Source: an uncultured Candidatus Nitrosopumilus sp. (GTDB lineage Archaea; Thermoproteota; Nitrososphaeria; Nitrososphaerales; Nitrosopumilaceae). Taken from it: 64,000 bases of DNA. A program made the position numbers and the translations under genes. The DNA lies in contig CAJQSS010000020.1 in the NCBI GenBank assembly GCA_905616385.1, positions 28,034 to 92,033 on the forward strand. Reading direction: 5' to 3'. The notes beneath the pieces are model-generated. The model saw only the letters and a list, made by a program, of their open reading frames with translations, was not told the origin of the DNA and ran no database searches. Below, in pieces: positions 57,293 through 64,000 of this stretch. Numbering within the stretch: the stretch's first letter is position 1; each line of letters begins with the position of its first letter.

Positions 57293-57979
57293 ATGGAAAA
57301 TGACAGATTATCTGAATGGTTTGTCCCAAAATTTGGTTCACGAAATTTTAGATTATCAGTAGGAATTTTGTTTTTACCTTATACTGGAATGGTGGTGTCA
57401 TTTGCAATATGGGGTTCTCTTTCAGTAGAATATGATCTTAATCGAATAGTAGCTATTGGGTTACTCTACTTTTTTGCAATTGGAATAGCAGCACATTGTC
57501 TTGATGCATTGGGAAGTAAAAAAAAGCCGTGGGGTCACATATCACATAGAAAAATTTGGATTGTATCAATAATTTCATTAGCCATATCTTTTTCAATTGG
57601 ATTGCATTATGCGTTTTTAGATTCATGGTTATTATTTCCAATAGGAATCATTGAAGGATTTTTCCTTTTTGCATATAATCTGGAATTATTTAAGGGAAAA
57701 TTTCACAACGATACATCATTTGTTATATCTTGGGGAATTTTACCTGTTTTTGCAGGAGCTGCAATTCAATCAAACACAATATCAATTGAAACCATAATTT
57801 TATCTGCAGTTGCAGGTTTTGCAAGCTATATCCTAATCATCACATCAAGAAAATATAAAATTCTAAAACAGCAAAATGCAAATTATGAAATGTATTATAA
57901 AAAAGAAACAATGCTCAAAATTATAACATCTACTGTGATAATTGGTACAGTTTTATTTTTTTTAGCAAGATACCTTTAA
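57293..57979 (+). CDS. polytopic membrane protein, possible divergent UbiA prenyltransferase
   Basis: 228 residues with seven to eight membrane helices. I do not recognise it with certainty. The loop after helix two, AAHCLDALGSKKKPWGHIS followed by HRKIW, lines up with the UbiA pattern in which an Asp-rich motif precedes RP(L)xSGxIS; the second Asp of the usual NDxxDxxxD is missing. A later loop AYNLELFKGKFHNDTSF falls where UbiA has its second motif. The downstream chorismate lyase-like, methyltransferase and reductase genes make a prenyl-lipid role attractive. Confidence in the function is low. Confidence 0.75.
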   Translation: MENDRLSEWFVPKFGSRNFRLSVGILFLPYTGMVVSFAIWGSLSVEYDLNRIVAIGLLYFFAIGIAAHCLDALGSKKKPWGHISHRKIWIVSIISLAISFSIGLHYAFLDSWLLFPIGIIEGFFLFAYNLELFKGKFHNDTSFVISWGILPVFAGAAIQSNTISIETIILSAVAGFASYILIITSRKYKILKQQNANYEMYYKKETMLKIITSTVIIGTVLFFLARYL

Positions 57980-58003
57980 TTCATTAAAACACATTACATT
58001 GTA

Positions 58004-58432
58004 TTGAATAAAATTGAAGGTTTGTTAAATAAAATATTAGATGCTCCTGTAGGTCAAGTTGTAACGATTTTAGGTGAAGCACTAAATTGCAATATTAAAT
58101 TACAAGTCATAGAACAAAATAAAAATTCTTCAGGCCAATTTGTGAGAAATATTTCAATTAGGGCACAAGAATTTCTAGTCATAAAGGCCAACGTAAAATT
58201 TGATTCTGCAGTCTTACCTGAAGTAATTATTACAGATCTTTTAAAGAAAAAACGAGGAATTGGAACAATTCTCAATATGAATAACATCAAAGCCACCAGA
58301 AAAATGCTGTCATTAAATCAAGATGAAAATAGTGCATTAAGAGAATATCAAATTATTCATAATGAAGTAGTTTGGTTTACCATAATTGAAGAAATAAAGT
58401 TAGGCAGTCTTGGTTCCTACAATAATAGCTGA
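58004..58432 (+). CDS. chorismate lyase-like (UbiC/DUF98) protein
   Basis: 142 residues from a TTG. The order of a strand pair, SIRAQEFLVIKANVKFDSAVLPE and LLKKKRGIGTILNMNNI resembles the UTRA-like chorismate lyase fold: an Arg near the start, Asp before LP, and GIG before a strand. Chorismate lyase makes 4-hydroxybenzoate and pyruvate. The resemblance is structural in feel rather than strong identity. It follows the UbiA-like gene by 24 bases, so they are likely co-transcribed, and overlaps the convergent methyltransferase by 33 bases. Confidence 0.6.
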   Translation: MNKIEGLLNKILDAPVGQVVTILGEALNCNIKLQVIEQNKNSSGQFVRNISIRAQEFLVIKANVKFDSAVLPEVIITDLLKKKRGIGTILNMNNIKATRKMLSLNQDENSALREYQIIHNEVVWFTIIEEIKLGSLGSYNNS

Positions 58433-59086
58433 AGTGCCCCAAGTCAAATCTTGTCTGTGTACTGTCATTCCATAATCTCTCATAGTTTCTTCATATTCTT
58501 TAACCCAATTTGTGGCCCTTATCAGAGAAGGCAAATCAACAAACACATTTTTCCAGTTAGGAATAAAAAATCCCAAAAAATAAAGTAGTTTAAAGTACAA
58601 ATTCCACATTTTTTGTACAAAGAAATTTTTTGGATATGTAAAATCATGTAAAATTATCTTCCCATCTACATTCAGATGTTCAATGCAATTTTTTATCAAA
58701 ATTTTAGCTGTACAATATTTTGGCAGATAAGATGTTGTAATACAATCAAATTTTTTTTCTAGATTAAGTTTTTCAGCATCTTGATTTACAAAAGAGATAT
58801 TTGGGTATGAGATTAATTTTTTCTTTGCTTTTTCAAGATAGTTTTTAGTAATATCTACACCAGTAATTTTAGCTTGCGGTAATTTTTTTGCAATTTGTTT
58901 TGTAAGGATTCCCGTACCACATGCAAGATCTAATACTGTTTCTTGATCAGATAATTGTTCTAAAATCTTATGTTTCCAAAGAGAGTCTTTTCCAAAAGTA
59001 GTCCAATGCACTATATCATCATATGAATTAGAAGTATTGTTAAAAAATGTAGGAACCAAATCTTTTGGGTTTTCCTTAATCATCAT
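58400..59086 (-). CDS. class I SAM-dependent methyltransferase, UbiE-like
   Basis: 228 residues. The SAM motif VLDLACGTGILTKQIA (about 54-69), KITGVDITKNYLEKAKKKL and NQDAEKLNLEKKFDCIT follow the UbiE/Coq5 order. A C-terminal part with YPKNFFVQKMWNLYFKLLYFLG is hydrophobic and could touch membrane. UbiE-type enzymes methylate quinone rings, but small-molecule methyltransferases of this family are varied. Its place beside prenyltransferase- and lyase-like genes suggests a lipid or quinone substrate. The last 33 bases overlap the chorismate lyase-like gene. Confidence 0.82.
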   Translation of the reverse strand: MMIKENPKDLVPTFFNNTSNSYDDIVHWTTFGKDSLWKHKILEQLSDQETVLDLACGTGILTKQIAKKLPQAKITGVDITKNYLEKAKKKLISYPNISFVNQDAEKLNLEKKFDCITTSYLPKYCTAKILIKNCIEHLNVDGKIILHDFTYPKNFFVQKMWNLYFKLLYFLGFFIPNWKNVFVDLPSLIRATNWVKEYEETMRDYGMTVHRQDLTWGTSAIIVGTKTA

Positions 59087-59127
59087 TATCCAATATTACC
59101 CATAGATATTATCCCTTTTTCAAAGTT

Positions 59128-59285
59128 AAAAAAAAATAAGACCGGTGGGCTTAAGATCAATACCAAAGAGGTGATCCGATGAAAGCCCATGTCACTTAAG
59201 ATTAGAAAGTGTCCATTTTTCTAACGACAGTGATTTTGTCTTAAGATCTGAAACTAGTGTTCCAGATGACAGACTTAGTCTTGTA
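59128..59285 (-). ncRNA. candidate structured small RNA
   Basis: On the minus strand a TATA-like TTATATAC (59306-59313) lies about 25 bases before the proposed start and a run of nine T (59128-59136) marks the end. In between, ATGGGCTT (59183-59190 region) pairs with AAGCCCAC (59145-59152), enclosing GATC/GATC and ACC/GGT stems around a five-base loop. Further pairings are TTAGAAA/TTTCTAA and GACA/TGTC. CTTAAGAT occurs three times exactly 45 bases apart on the plus strand. No frame of substance covers it. It does not look like 5S, SRP or RNase P RNA. The strand is inferred. Confidence 0.45.
59168..59199 (+). promoter_or_regulatory. strong Shine-Dalgarno sequence with six-codon leader frame
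   Basis: GAGGTGATCC (59168-59177) is the complement of the conserved 16S rRNA 3-prime end. It is followed by ATG at 59179 and a six-codon frame (MKAHVT) ending at TAA 59197-59199. Most genes in this window have no such site. It may mark a leader peptide, or only reflect the opposite-strand RNA, whose sequence would then mimic the rRNA tail. Confidence 0.35.
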
Positions 59286-59382
59286 ATTATGTAAAGTTAA
59301 TTTTTGTATATAACGCGCACTCATAATTTGTACTAGTGGTAAATGATGGTAACTAGTGCCACAAAAATGGGTTTCAGATAGT

Positions 59383-59393
59383 CTATTTATTAG
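59383..59393 (+). promoter_or_regulatory. TATA-like box for the reductase gene at 59417
   Basis: CTATTTATTAG lies 24-34 bases before the TTG start, giving an almost leaderless message. The same TATTTATT core precedes L32e. If it is used, the RNA candidate upstream is not part of this gene's leader. Confidence 0.45.
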
Positions 59394-59416
59394 AGTTCAA
59401 GGATTCAAAAAACATC

Positions 59417-60430
59417 TTGAAGATTGCTGTAATGGGAATGGGTGTAGCTGGAAGTTATCTAATGGCCAGACTAAAAGACTCAGAACATGATGTAACAGGT
59501 TATGAGAGAGCCATAGAGGAAAGACATGATTCAATTTGTGCATGGGGTACAATAAAATCGGAATTAATAGAATTTTGTAAAAAGACTGGAAGGGATTTTG
59601 ATGACTTTCTAATTCATGATGGAAAACAAATGCATGTAAAAATGAATGACAATGTTAAATTTGATATTGGCTTAAAGGGATTATGTACGTATAACAAATT
59701 AGGATTAATCAAAGATTTCATTAAAGATTCAAAAGTAATTTACGGTAAAGCTCTAAAACTTGAAGAGTTAGAAAAGGAATACGACATGATTGTTGATTGT
59801 ACTGGATTTAGCAGAATGTATTTACCAAAAATGAAAGAAGATTTCTTTTTACCAACTTATGAATACAAAGTAGAATACGAAGACAAAGTTCCATATGATG
59901 ACTTTTACATTGAGCCATTTCCAGGAATGTCAGGTTACTTTTGGTATTTCCCACTAGGTGAAAAACTTGCACATATTGGTGCAGGTGATTACAATAAAGA
60001 CCACATAAAAGCAACAGATAGATTTTTGAAAAAACACGGCGGCAAAATTATTCAAACAAAAGGTCGTCCAATTAGATTAGCAACTCCAAATAAATGCAAA
60101 CCATACTATTCAGGTAAAGTAGTAGGAGTTGGAGAATCAATTGGTACAGTATACGCATTACTTGGTGAAGGAATAATTCCATCAATGCAGTGTGTAGACA
60201 TATTTCTTAAAAATATGCATGACTTTGCAGCATATGAAAAAGCAGTTGAGGAACACTACAAGGTATATGCCAAAGTCTTTAATTTTGTACATGCAAAGAT
60301 TCAGAAAAACTTTAGCTTTCTCAAAGCACTACCAGACTTTATTGCAATTTTCCGTTACATGAAGAAAAACGAAGACAGATTTGGAATGAAAATCAAAATT
60401 TCAGATTTACTAAAAGTTGCCAAAGCATAA
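59417..60430 (+). CDS. geranylgeranyl reductase-family FAD oxidoreductase
   Basis: 337 residues from TTG. The FAD-binding start AVMGMGVAGSYLMARL (GMGVAG at 7-12) and the third flavin motif VVGVGESIGTVYALLGEGI with IPSMQ near residue 235-260 match the geranylgeranyl reductase group. Family members saturate isoprenoid chains of archaeal lipids, menaquinones or chlorophyll. The usual YxWxFP-like motif appears as GYFWYFPLGEKLAHIG. It could act on membrane lipids or on quinone side chains, which are partly or fully saturated in thaumarchaea. Confidence 0.8.
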   Translation: MKIAVMGMGVAGSYLMARLKDSEHDVTGYERAIEERHDSICAWGTIKSELIEFCKKTGRDFDDFLIHDGKQMHVKMNDNVKFDIGLKGLCTYNKLGLIKDFIKDSKVIYGKALKLEELEKEYDMIVDCTGFSRMYLPKMKEDFFLPTYEYKVEYEDKVPYDDFYIEPFPGMSGYFWYFPLGEKLAHIGAGDYNKDHIKATDRFLKKHGGKIIQTKGRPIRLATPNKCKPYYSGKVVGVGESIGTVYALLGEGIIPSMQCVDIFLKNMHDFAAYEKAVEEHYKVYAKVFNFVHAKIQKNFSFLKALPDFIAIFRYMKKNEDRFGMKIKISDLLKVAKA

Positions 60431-60435
60431 TTGGC

Positions 60436-60885
60436 TTAAAGATTTTTTGTAAAGAAAACACTAGAATCTTCAAATCCTAAATGCTTGTAAAACTTGTGGG
60501 ATTCAATACGTTGATTTCCAGATTCTAGTCTTATTCTATGACATTTTTTCTCTTTTCCAAGTTTTATTGAGAAATTAATCAGTTTTTTGCCAATTCCCTG
60601 AGAATGATAATTTTGTGAAACAATCAGTTCAGGAACATACATTTCAGATGTATTTTGATTCAATCTAGATAGAAATACCATACTTATCATACCAATAATT
60701 TTTGAATTATCAATTTGAGCAACTAGAATTTTTTTATCATCTTCTTGCATGTAGTTTTTTAGTAATGCTGTAAATTTCTCAAGTTCATTATCTTTTTGTG
60801 GTTTTGGCCTTCCAAGTTCATCCAATAATTCAAGAAGTGATGGGATATCATCATAAGTGGATTCTCTAATTGTGATATTTTCCAT
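60436..60885 (-). CDS. GNAT-family N-acetyltransferase
   Basis: 149 residues. The acetyl-CoA motif is ELIVSQNYHSQGIGKKLINF (about 90-109), where QGIGKKL is the pyrophosphate loop, and it ends with the usual SHKFYKHLGFED. The substrate is unknown; the family acetylates amines of proteins or small molecules. It is convergent with the reductase, 5 bases away. Confidence 0.88.
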   Translation of the reverse strand: MENITIRESTYDDIPSLLELLDELGRPKPQKDNELEKFTALLKNYMQEDDKKILVAQIDNSKIIGMISMVFLSRLNQNTSEMYVPELIVSQNYHSQGIGKKLINFSIKLGKEKKCHRIRLESGNQRIESHKFYKHLGFEDSSVFFTKNL

Positions 60886-60928
60886 AGAAATGTGTTGTAG
60901 TCATTTCTTTTAATGAGTATGTTTTTCT

Positions 60929-61633
60929 CTAAGAAAAACTAACAGCGCTAAATCCTTCTCTATTAGTTCGATTTGATGCCATGTTATAATCGTAAATCGT
61001 TGTGGAATATGCTTGTAGTTCTTCTTTCATTTGATCTAAATTATCTGCAAGGTAGAATCCAGGGCAATCACCTGTAAATTGATAAGTTGCATGCACACGT
61101 GCTTTACCTTTTTCATTTTCTAGCCAGCTTGCAAATGGGTATAGATAACAAACGCCAGGTCTGTCAGGATGCATGCTACATGCACCGGCATCATCTAGGA
61201 ATCTACATGAGATGTGAGTTCCATCTTCTTCAGCAGTTTCATCAGTTTTTCTTTTAAGATTAATTGTAGTCATTGTAGTCATTTGTCCAGATGGACCAGG
61301 TTCATCATATGTTACAGTTAGAGTTTCATTTTTAATAAAATCAGCAGTGTTTTTGTATTTCAAACCTTTTCCAATTGTGATTAAATCATCAGAAGTTAAT
61401 GGTAGTCTACCTTGTCTATCACAGCAATTATGACAATCAGGCCAAAAGCATTTCCATAAAATATATTTTTTTTCAGAATTAAGATAAGGAACATGAAAAA
61501 TAACATCTTTGACTTTGATTGCAAAATCAGATACATTAGTAATTTTACCAAGTACAAATTTTCTTAAGATAGGATCAAAATCCCAATCCTTTTCTAACAA
61601 ATCTAATGATTCTTGAATTTCTTTTTGAGACAA
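60929..61633 (-). CDS. YkgJ-like cysteine-cluster protein
   Basis: 234 residues from the TTG at 61633 (protein begins SQKEIQESLDLL). A frame to 61696 would overlap the divergent neighbour, so the shorter form is chosen. The cysteine pattern CFWPDCHNCCDRQGR, then ISCRFLDDAGACSMHPDRPGVC, is that of the YkgJ/FliB zinc-or-iron-binding family (Cys pairs with HPxRPxxC). Members are linked to protein methylation or metal handling; the function here is not established. Confidence 0.85.
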   Translation of the reverse strand: MSQKEIQESLDLLEKDWDFDPILRKFVLGKITNVSDFAIKVKDVIFHVPYLNSEKKYILWKCFWPDCHNCCDRQGRLPLTSDDLITIGKGLKYKNTADFIKNETLTVTYDEPGPSGQMTTMTTINLKRKTDETAEEDGTHISCRFLDDAGACSMHPDRPGVCYLYPFASWLENEKGKARVHATYQFTGDCPGFYLADNLDQMKEELQAYSTTIYDYNMASNRTNREGFSAVSFS

Positions 61634-61668
61634 GTATTCAGTTATAACCGCTTTTGCAGATCTTATTA

Positions 61669-61989
61669 ATGTTGAGTGAAAAAGGAAAATATGCATCAGC
61701 TACAGAAAACAGAAGATTTGTTTGGGCAGAAATTATTTGGCCTTTAATTTTAGAAATTAATGATATTACATTCACACTAAAACAATTTCAAGAAAAACGT
61801 GAAAGAGTTTGTAAGGAAAAAAATACAACAATTACAATTGCATCAAGGGGATTAGTTTCATTGGTGCTAAAAGGAATTTTACTGAGAGAAAATGACACGT
61901 ATGCAATTCATTACAGATTAATTCCATACATGCGATTAAGGGCAAAGTGCGATTATGCAACTGCCATACATGAAGTTAAAATAAAATAA
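61669..61989 (+). CDS. uncharacterised small protein
   Basis: 106 residues from the ATG at 61669. A TTG at 61672 is as likely, and one at 61654 is less likely. Not recognised. It is basic and helical with no cysteine motif besides one near the end (AKCDYATAIHEV); the middle contains TITIASRGLVSLVLKGIL. It lies between the YkgJ-like gene and a tRNA. Confidence 0.65.
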   Translation: MLSEKGKYASATENRRFVWAEIIWPLILEINDITFTLKQFQEKRERVCKEKNTTITIASRGLVSLVLKGILLRENDTYAIHYRLIPYMRLRAKCDYATAIHEVKIK

Positions 61990-61997
61990 TTTTACAG

Positions 61998-62085
61998 TAG
62001 CCCGAGGCAGATTCGAACTGCCGTCTCCGCCTATCCACTCTTGAGATCCAGAGGGCAGAATCCTTGACCACTAGACTATCGGGCT
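61998..62085 (-). tRNA. tRNA-Gln(CTG) with 15-base intron
   Basis: On the minus strand AGCCCGA pairs with TCGGGCT, discriminator A, no CCA encoded. The T arm GGCAG-TTCGAAT-CTGCC is perfect. The anticodon stem CTGCC/GGCGG encloses 22 bases: C32, U33, anticodon CTG, G37, a 15-base intron (62033-62047) and A38. The mature length is 73 bases, class I variable loop. A Glu reading (CTC) fails because U33 would be missing. Confidence 0.88.
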
Positions 62086-62148
62086 ACTTGAAAGTAATTC
62101 AAGTAATTTAGAATATAATGATTTGGTGAAAATGGTTTTGAAAGAATT

Positions 62149-62748
62149 CTATCTTGATGCTTGGGCTATACGTTCTAACTCGTGTCTTTTCTTAACAGAT
62201 GGAGAAGCAGAATCATTATTTGCTGCAAGAATTAATTGTTCAGCTAAATGCTCTTCAATTGGTTTAGGATTAGAAAATGTTGCTTCTTTAACAGAGTCAG
62301 CAATAAATTTCAAAGCCATATCAACTCTTCTGATTGGTGCAACATCAACTGATACATGGTATGTAGTACCACCATAAACAATTCTAGTGGTGTCTTCAGT
62401 TGGAGCAGAAAATTCTATTGCTTTAACTAAAACTTGGATTGGGTTTTGTCCAGTTTTTAATTCAATAATATCAAAAGCAGTTTTTACTGTATTAACTAAT
62501 TTAGTTTTTTTGCCAGTCATCCTACCAGTATTTTTTGCATATTTTTTTCCAAAGTGCATTGATTTATTGATTAGTCTCTCAACAATGTTAACTTCAGCTT
62601 TATTGAATCTCTTTAATGCAGAACGACCAAAAGTATAAGGTAAAATTTGTTTTCTTAAAGAGATGGCAGTTTTTAATCCAGGATCTACAATTTCAATATT
62701 AGATAAATCCCATTTTCTAAATAATAGTAAATTTTTTGTTTCAGCCAT
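62149..62748 (-). CDS. rps7: 30S ribosomal protein S7 (uS7)
   Basis: 199 residues. NIVERLINKSMHFGKKYAKNTGRM split near residue 55, and NPIQVLVKAIEFSAPTEDTTRI are archaeal S7 segments. S7 nucleates the head of the small subunit. It lies two bases after S12, the usual archaeal order. Confidence 0.96.
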   Translation of the reverse strand: MAETKNLLLFRKWDLSNIEIVDPGLKTAISLRKQILPYTFGRSALKRFNKAEVNIVERLINKSMHFGKKYAKNTGRMTGKKTKLVNTVKTAFDIIELKTGQNPIQVLVKAIEFSAPTEDTTRIVYGGTTYHVSVDVAPIRRVDMALKFIADSVKEATFSNPKPIEEHLAEQLILAANNDSASPSVKKRHELERIAQASR

Positions 62749-62750
62749 TT

Positions 62751-63188
62751 CTATCTCCTTGGTTTTTCCTTCTTTCCAATTACTAATTCATGAAGTGATG
62801 TACCGTTAACTTTAGAAACTTTGAATCTAACACCAGGAATATCACCCATTGCACCGCCTTGTGTTGCACCCATTCCTTCAATGGTAACTTCATCGTGTTC
62901 ATCAATGAAATTCATGGCACCGTCTCTTGGCAAAAATGCTGTTACTGATTTACCGTTTTTAATTAATTGAACTCTAACACATTTTCTAATAGCAGAGTTT
63001 GGTTGTTTTGCTGAAATACCAACTTTTTCTAAAACAATACCACGTCCTTGTGGTGCGCCACCTAATGGATCTGATTTTTTGTCAATACCAAGTTTTCGTC
63101 TTTTGTAAGAAGAAATTGCCCAGCGTTGTTTCTTTTTCTTAGTGGTTAATACTCTACCAGCAAATAATCCTAAAGGTGATTTTCTCAT
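62751..63188 (-). CDS. rps12: 30S ribosomal protein S12 (uS12)
   Basis: 145 residues. [15 protein letters not shown] is the conserved decoding-centre loop, preceded by [19 protein letters not shown]12 monitors codon-anticodon pairing. It sits between the NusA-like gene and S7. Confidence 0.97.
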   Translation of the reverse strand: MRKSPLGLFAGRVLTTKKKKQRWAISSYKRRKLGIDKKSDPLGGAPQGRGIVLEKVGISAKQPNSAIRKCVRVQLIKNGKSVTAFLPRDGAMNFIDEHDEVTIEGMGATQGGAMGDIPGVRFKVSKVNGTSLHELVIGKKEKPRR

Positions 63189-63191
63189 ATT

Positions 63192-63656
63192 CTATAACTC
63201 CATTCTTGCCCTTTCAGGACTATTAATTAATACACTGGTAATACCGAAATATCTTTTTGCCAATAATCTTGCTTTTTCAGCATTTCTGCCTTCTCTACCA
63301 ACTACAATTCCTTTCTTTCTTGGGTCTACCATAACAATTGCCTGTTTTGTCCCATCTGCTCGTGTACTTAATTTTACTTCAGAAATTAATTTATTATTTA
63401 ATAGATTAGTTAGGAATTTTGCTGGATCTTCATCATATTCTACAAGTTCAACATTACGTTTAACCATATTTTGTAATGATTTGATATGCATGCCACCTTT
63501 ACCAATTGCTAGTCCCATCTTACCAGTATTAACTACAAAAATTATTCTATCTTGTTTTTCATCCTCAATACAATCTCTTGCAACTGCGCCAGTTACATTT
63601 TGAAATAGGGACATCATTCGCATTTGATCAGTTGAAAGTTTAATGGCTTGTGGCAT
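63192..63656 (-). CDS. nusA: archaeal NusA-like KH-domain protein
   Basis: 154 residues with two KH domains. The GXXG loops are IGKGGMHI (about 52-59) and VGREGRNA (about 125-132). Archaeal NusA lacks the bacterial N-terminal and S1 domains and binds RNA, probably in transcription termination or antitermination. It is placed between L30e and S12, as in other archaea. Confidence 0.94.
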   Translation of the reverse strand: MPQAIKLSTDQMRMMSLFQNVTGAVARDCIEDEKQDRIIFVVNTGKMGLAIGKGGMHIKSLQNMVKRNVELVEYDEDPAKFLTNLLNNKLISEVKLSTRADGTKQAIVMVDPRKKGIVVGREGRNAEKARLLAKRYFGITSVLINSPERARMEL

Positions 63657-63708
63657 AAAAATAATTCCCGTTTATATCCAGACTAAAAATGTCTCATTTA
63701 AACTTAGG

Positions 63709-63975
63709 TTAGACATTATTTTCCTCAGTTTCAGTATCTTTTAAAATTGATTTGATATTTCCCTCATCGATTGATGTAAATGAAATTGTTGAAATTCTAA
63801 ATTGTAAGCCACACAGTCTACCTAGTGCAACTGAAGTTCCTTGAAAGTTTACCAGAGGTACTTTTTGTTTTTTTGCATCAGATTCAATTTTCTCAAACAT
63901 TTCTTTGCTTACTGATTGAGATAATACAATCAACTTTGAATTATTTACAGAGTTCAAAACTTGTTTACTGCCCAT
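63709..63975 (-). CDS. rpl30e: 50S ribosomal protein L30e (eL30)
   Basis: 88 residues, L7Ae/L30e fold. SKLIVLSQSVSKEMFEKIE and the kink-turn contact VPLVNFQGTSVALGRLCG are typical. It follows the RNA polymerase A genes and precedes nusA in the conserved archaeal order. The C-terminal tail is acidic. Confidence 0.9.
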   Translation of the reverse strand: MGSKQVLNSVNNSKLIVLSQSVSKEMFEKIESDAKKQKVPLVNFQGTSVALGRLCGLQFRISTISFTSIDEGNIKSILKDTETEENNV

Positions 63976-63977
63976 AG

Positions 63978-64000
63978 TTAATTTGTTCTCTTTGCGGGCA
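63978..64000 (-). CDS. rpoA2: probable last codons of rpoA2, cut by the window edge
   Basis: On the minus strand a frame runs in from the edge and stops at TAA 63978-63980, giving only a PAKRTN end. Archaeal order (rpoA2, L30e, nusA, S12, S7) makes the RNA polymerase A-double-prime subunit the expected owner. The fragment is too short to identify on its own. Confidence 0.35.

Noticed and set aside
59087..59416. Reading the structured gap as 5S, SRP or RNase P RNA
   Set aside because: Length, conserved loops and core motifs of these RNAs are not found.
61998..62085. Reading the tRNA as tRNA-Glu(CTC)
   Set aside because: With that anticodon U33 is missing and the anticodon stem cannot pair; CTG with an intron satisfies all positions.

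Overview
The window is a dense, AT-rich archaeal chromosome segment that reads as an ammonia-oxidising thaumarchaeon of the Nitrosopumilus type. This rests on gene families and gene order, not on a search. Supporting signs are an exosome/SBDS superoperon, a helicase-less XPF nuclease, SecE-Spt5-L11 and L1-L10 clusters, a truncated spc ribosomal operon running into secY-adk-cmk-cbf5, CofE of the F420 pathway, an ATP-type PEP carboxykinase, a Sulfolobus-type ferredoxin, many TTG/GTG starts, mostly leaderless genes and intron-containing tRNAs. I saw no rRNA operon, insertion sequence, integrase or CRISPR array.

Layout. 1-6.1 kb: a micro zinc-finger gene beside a GTAC palindrome, a long coiled-coil protein, a membrane glycosyltransferase, and a ferredoxin/small protein/rhodanese cluster. 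6.2-7.5 kb: nadK and nob1. 7.5-12.9 kb (minus): SIMPL protein, XPF, prefoldin beta, Pcc1, L37Ae, Rrp42, Rrp41, Rrp4, SBDS. 12.9-15.7 kb (plus): rpoD, L18e, L13, S9, a sugar nucleotidyltransferase. 15.6-19.4 kb (minus): two complete isopropylmalate/homoaconitate isomerase pairs in tandem. 19.5-28.2 kb: cofE, 2-oxoacid:ferredoxin oxidoreductase, a D-2-hydroxyacid dehydrogenase, an FAD oxidoreductase and several unknowns. 28.2-38.6 kb (minus): tRNA-Ser, cbf5, cmk, EMC3-like protein, adk, secY, L15, L30, S5, L18, argF, ftsY, prefoldin alpha, sod. 38.6-42.3 kb: a secreted subtilase and pckA. 42.4-49.3 kb: L32e, L19e, Ogt, DtdA, SecE, Spt5, L11, an Lrp regulator, L1, L10, a TRIC-like channel, P1. 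49.3-54.9 kb: alaS and leuS. 54.9-57.3 kb: an accessory pocket of small genes and a secreted beta-propeller protein carrying repeated 3-prime elements. 57.3-60.4 kb: a possible lipid or quinone cluster with a structured intergenic RNA candidate. 60.4-64 kb: GNAT, YkgJ-like protein, tRNA-Gln, S7, S12, NusA, L30e and the probable tail of rpoA2.

Most of the window is information processing: translation, transcription, RNA decay, protein targeting and folding. Metabolism is represented by leucine/lysine precursors, arginine, gluconeogenesis, F420 and ferredoxin-linked 2-oxoacid chemistry. The less explained parts are the 54.9-57 kb pocket, the 57.3-60.4 kb cluster with its intergenic RNA candidate, an FtsY whose acidic/basic tail sits at the wrong end, and several cysteine-rich microproteins that a length cut-off would miss.
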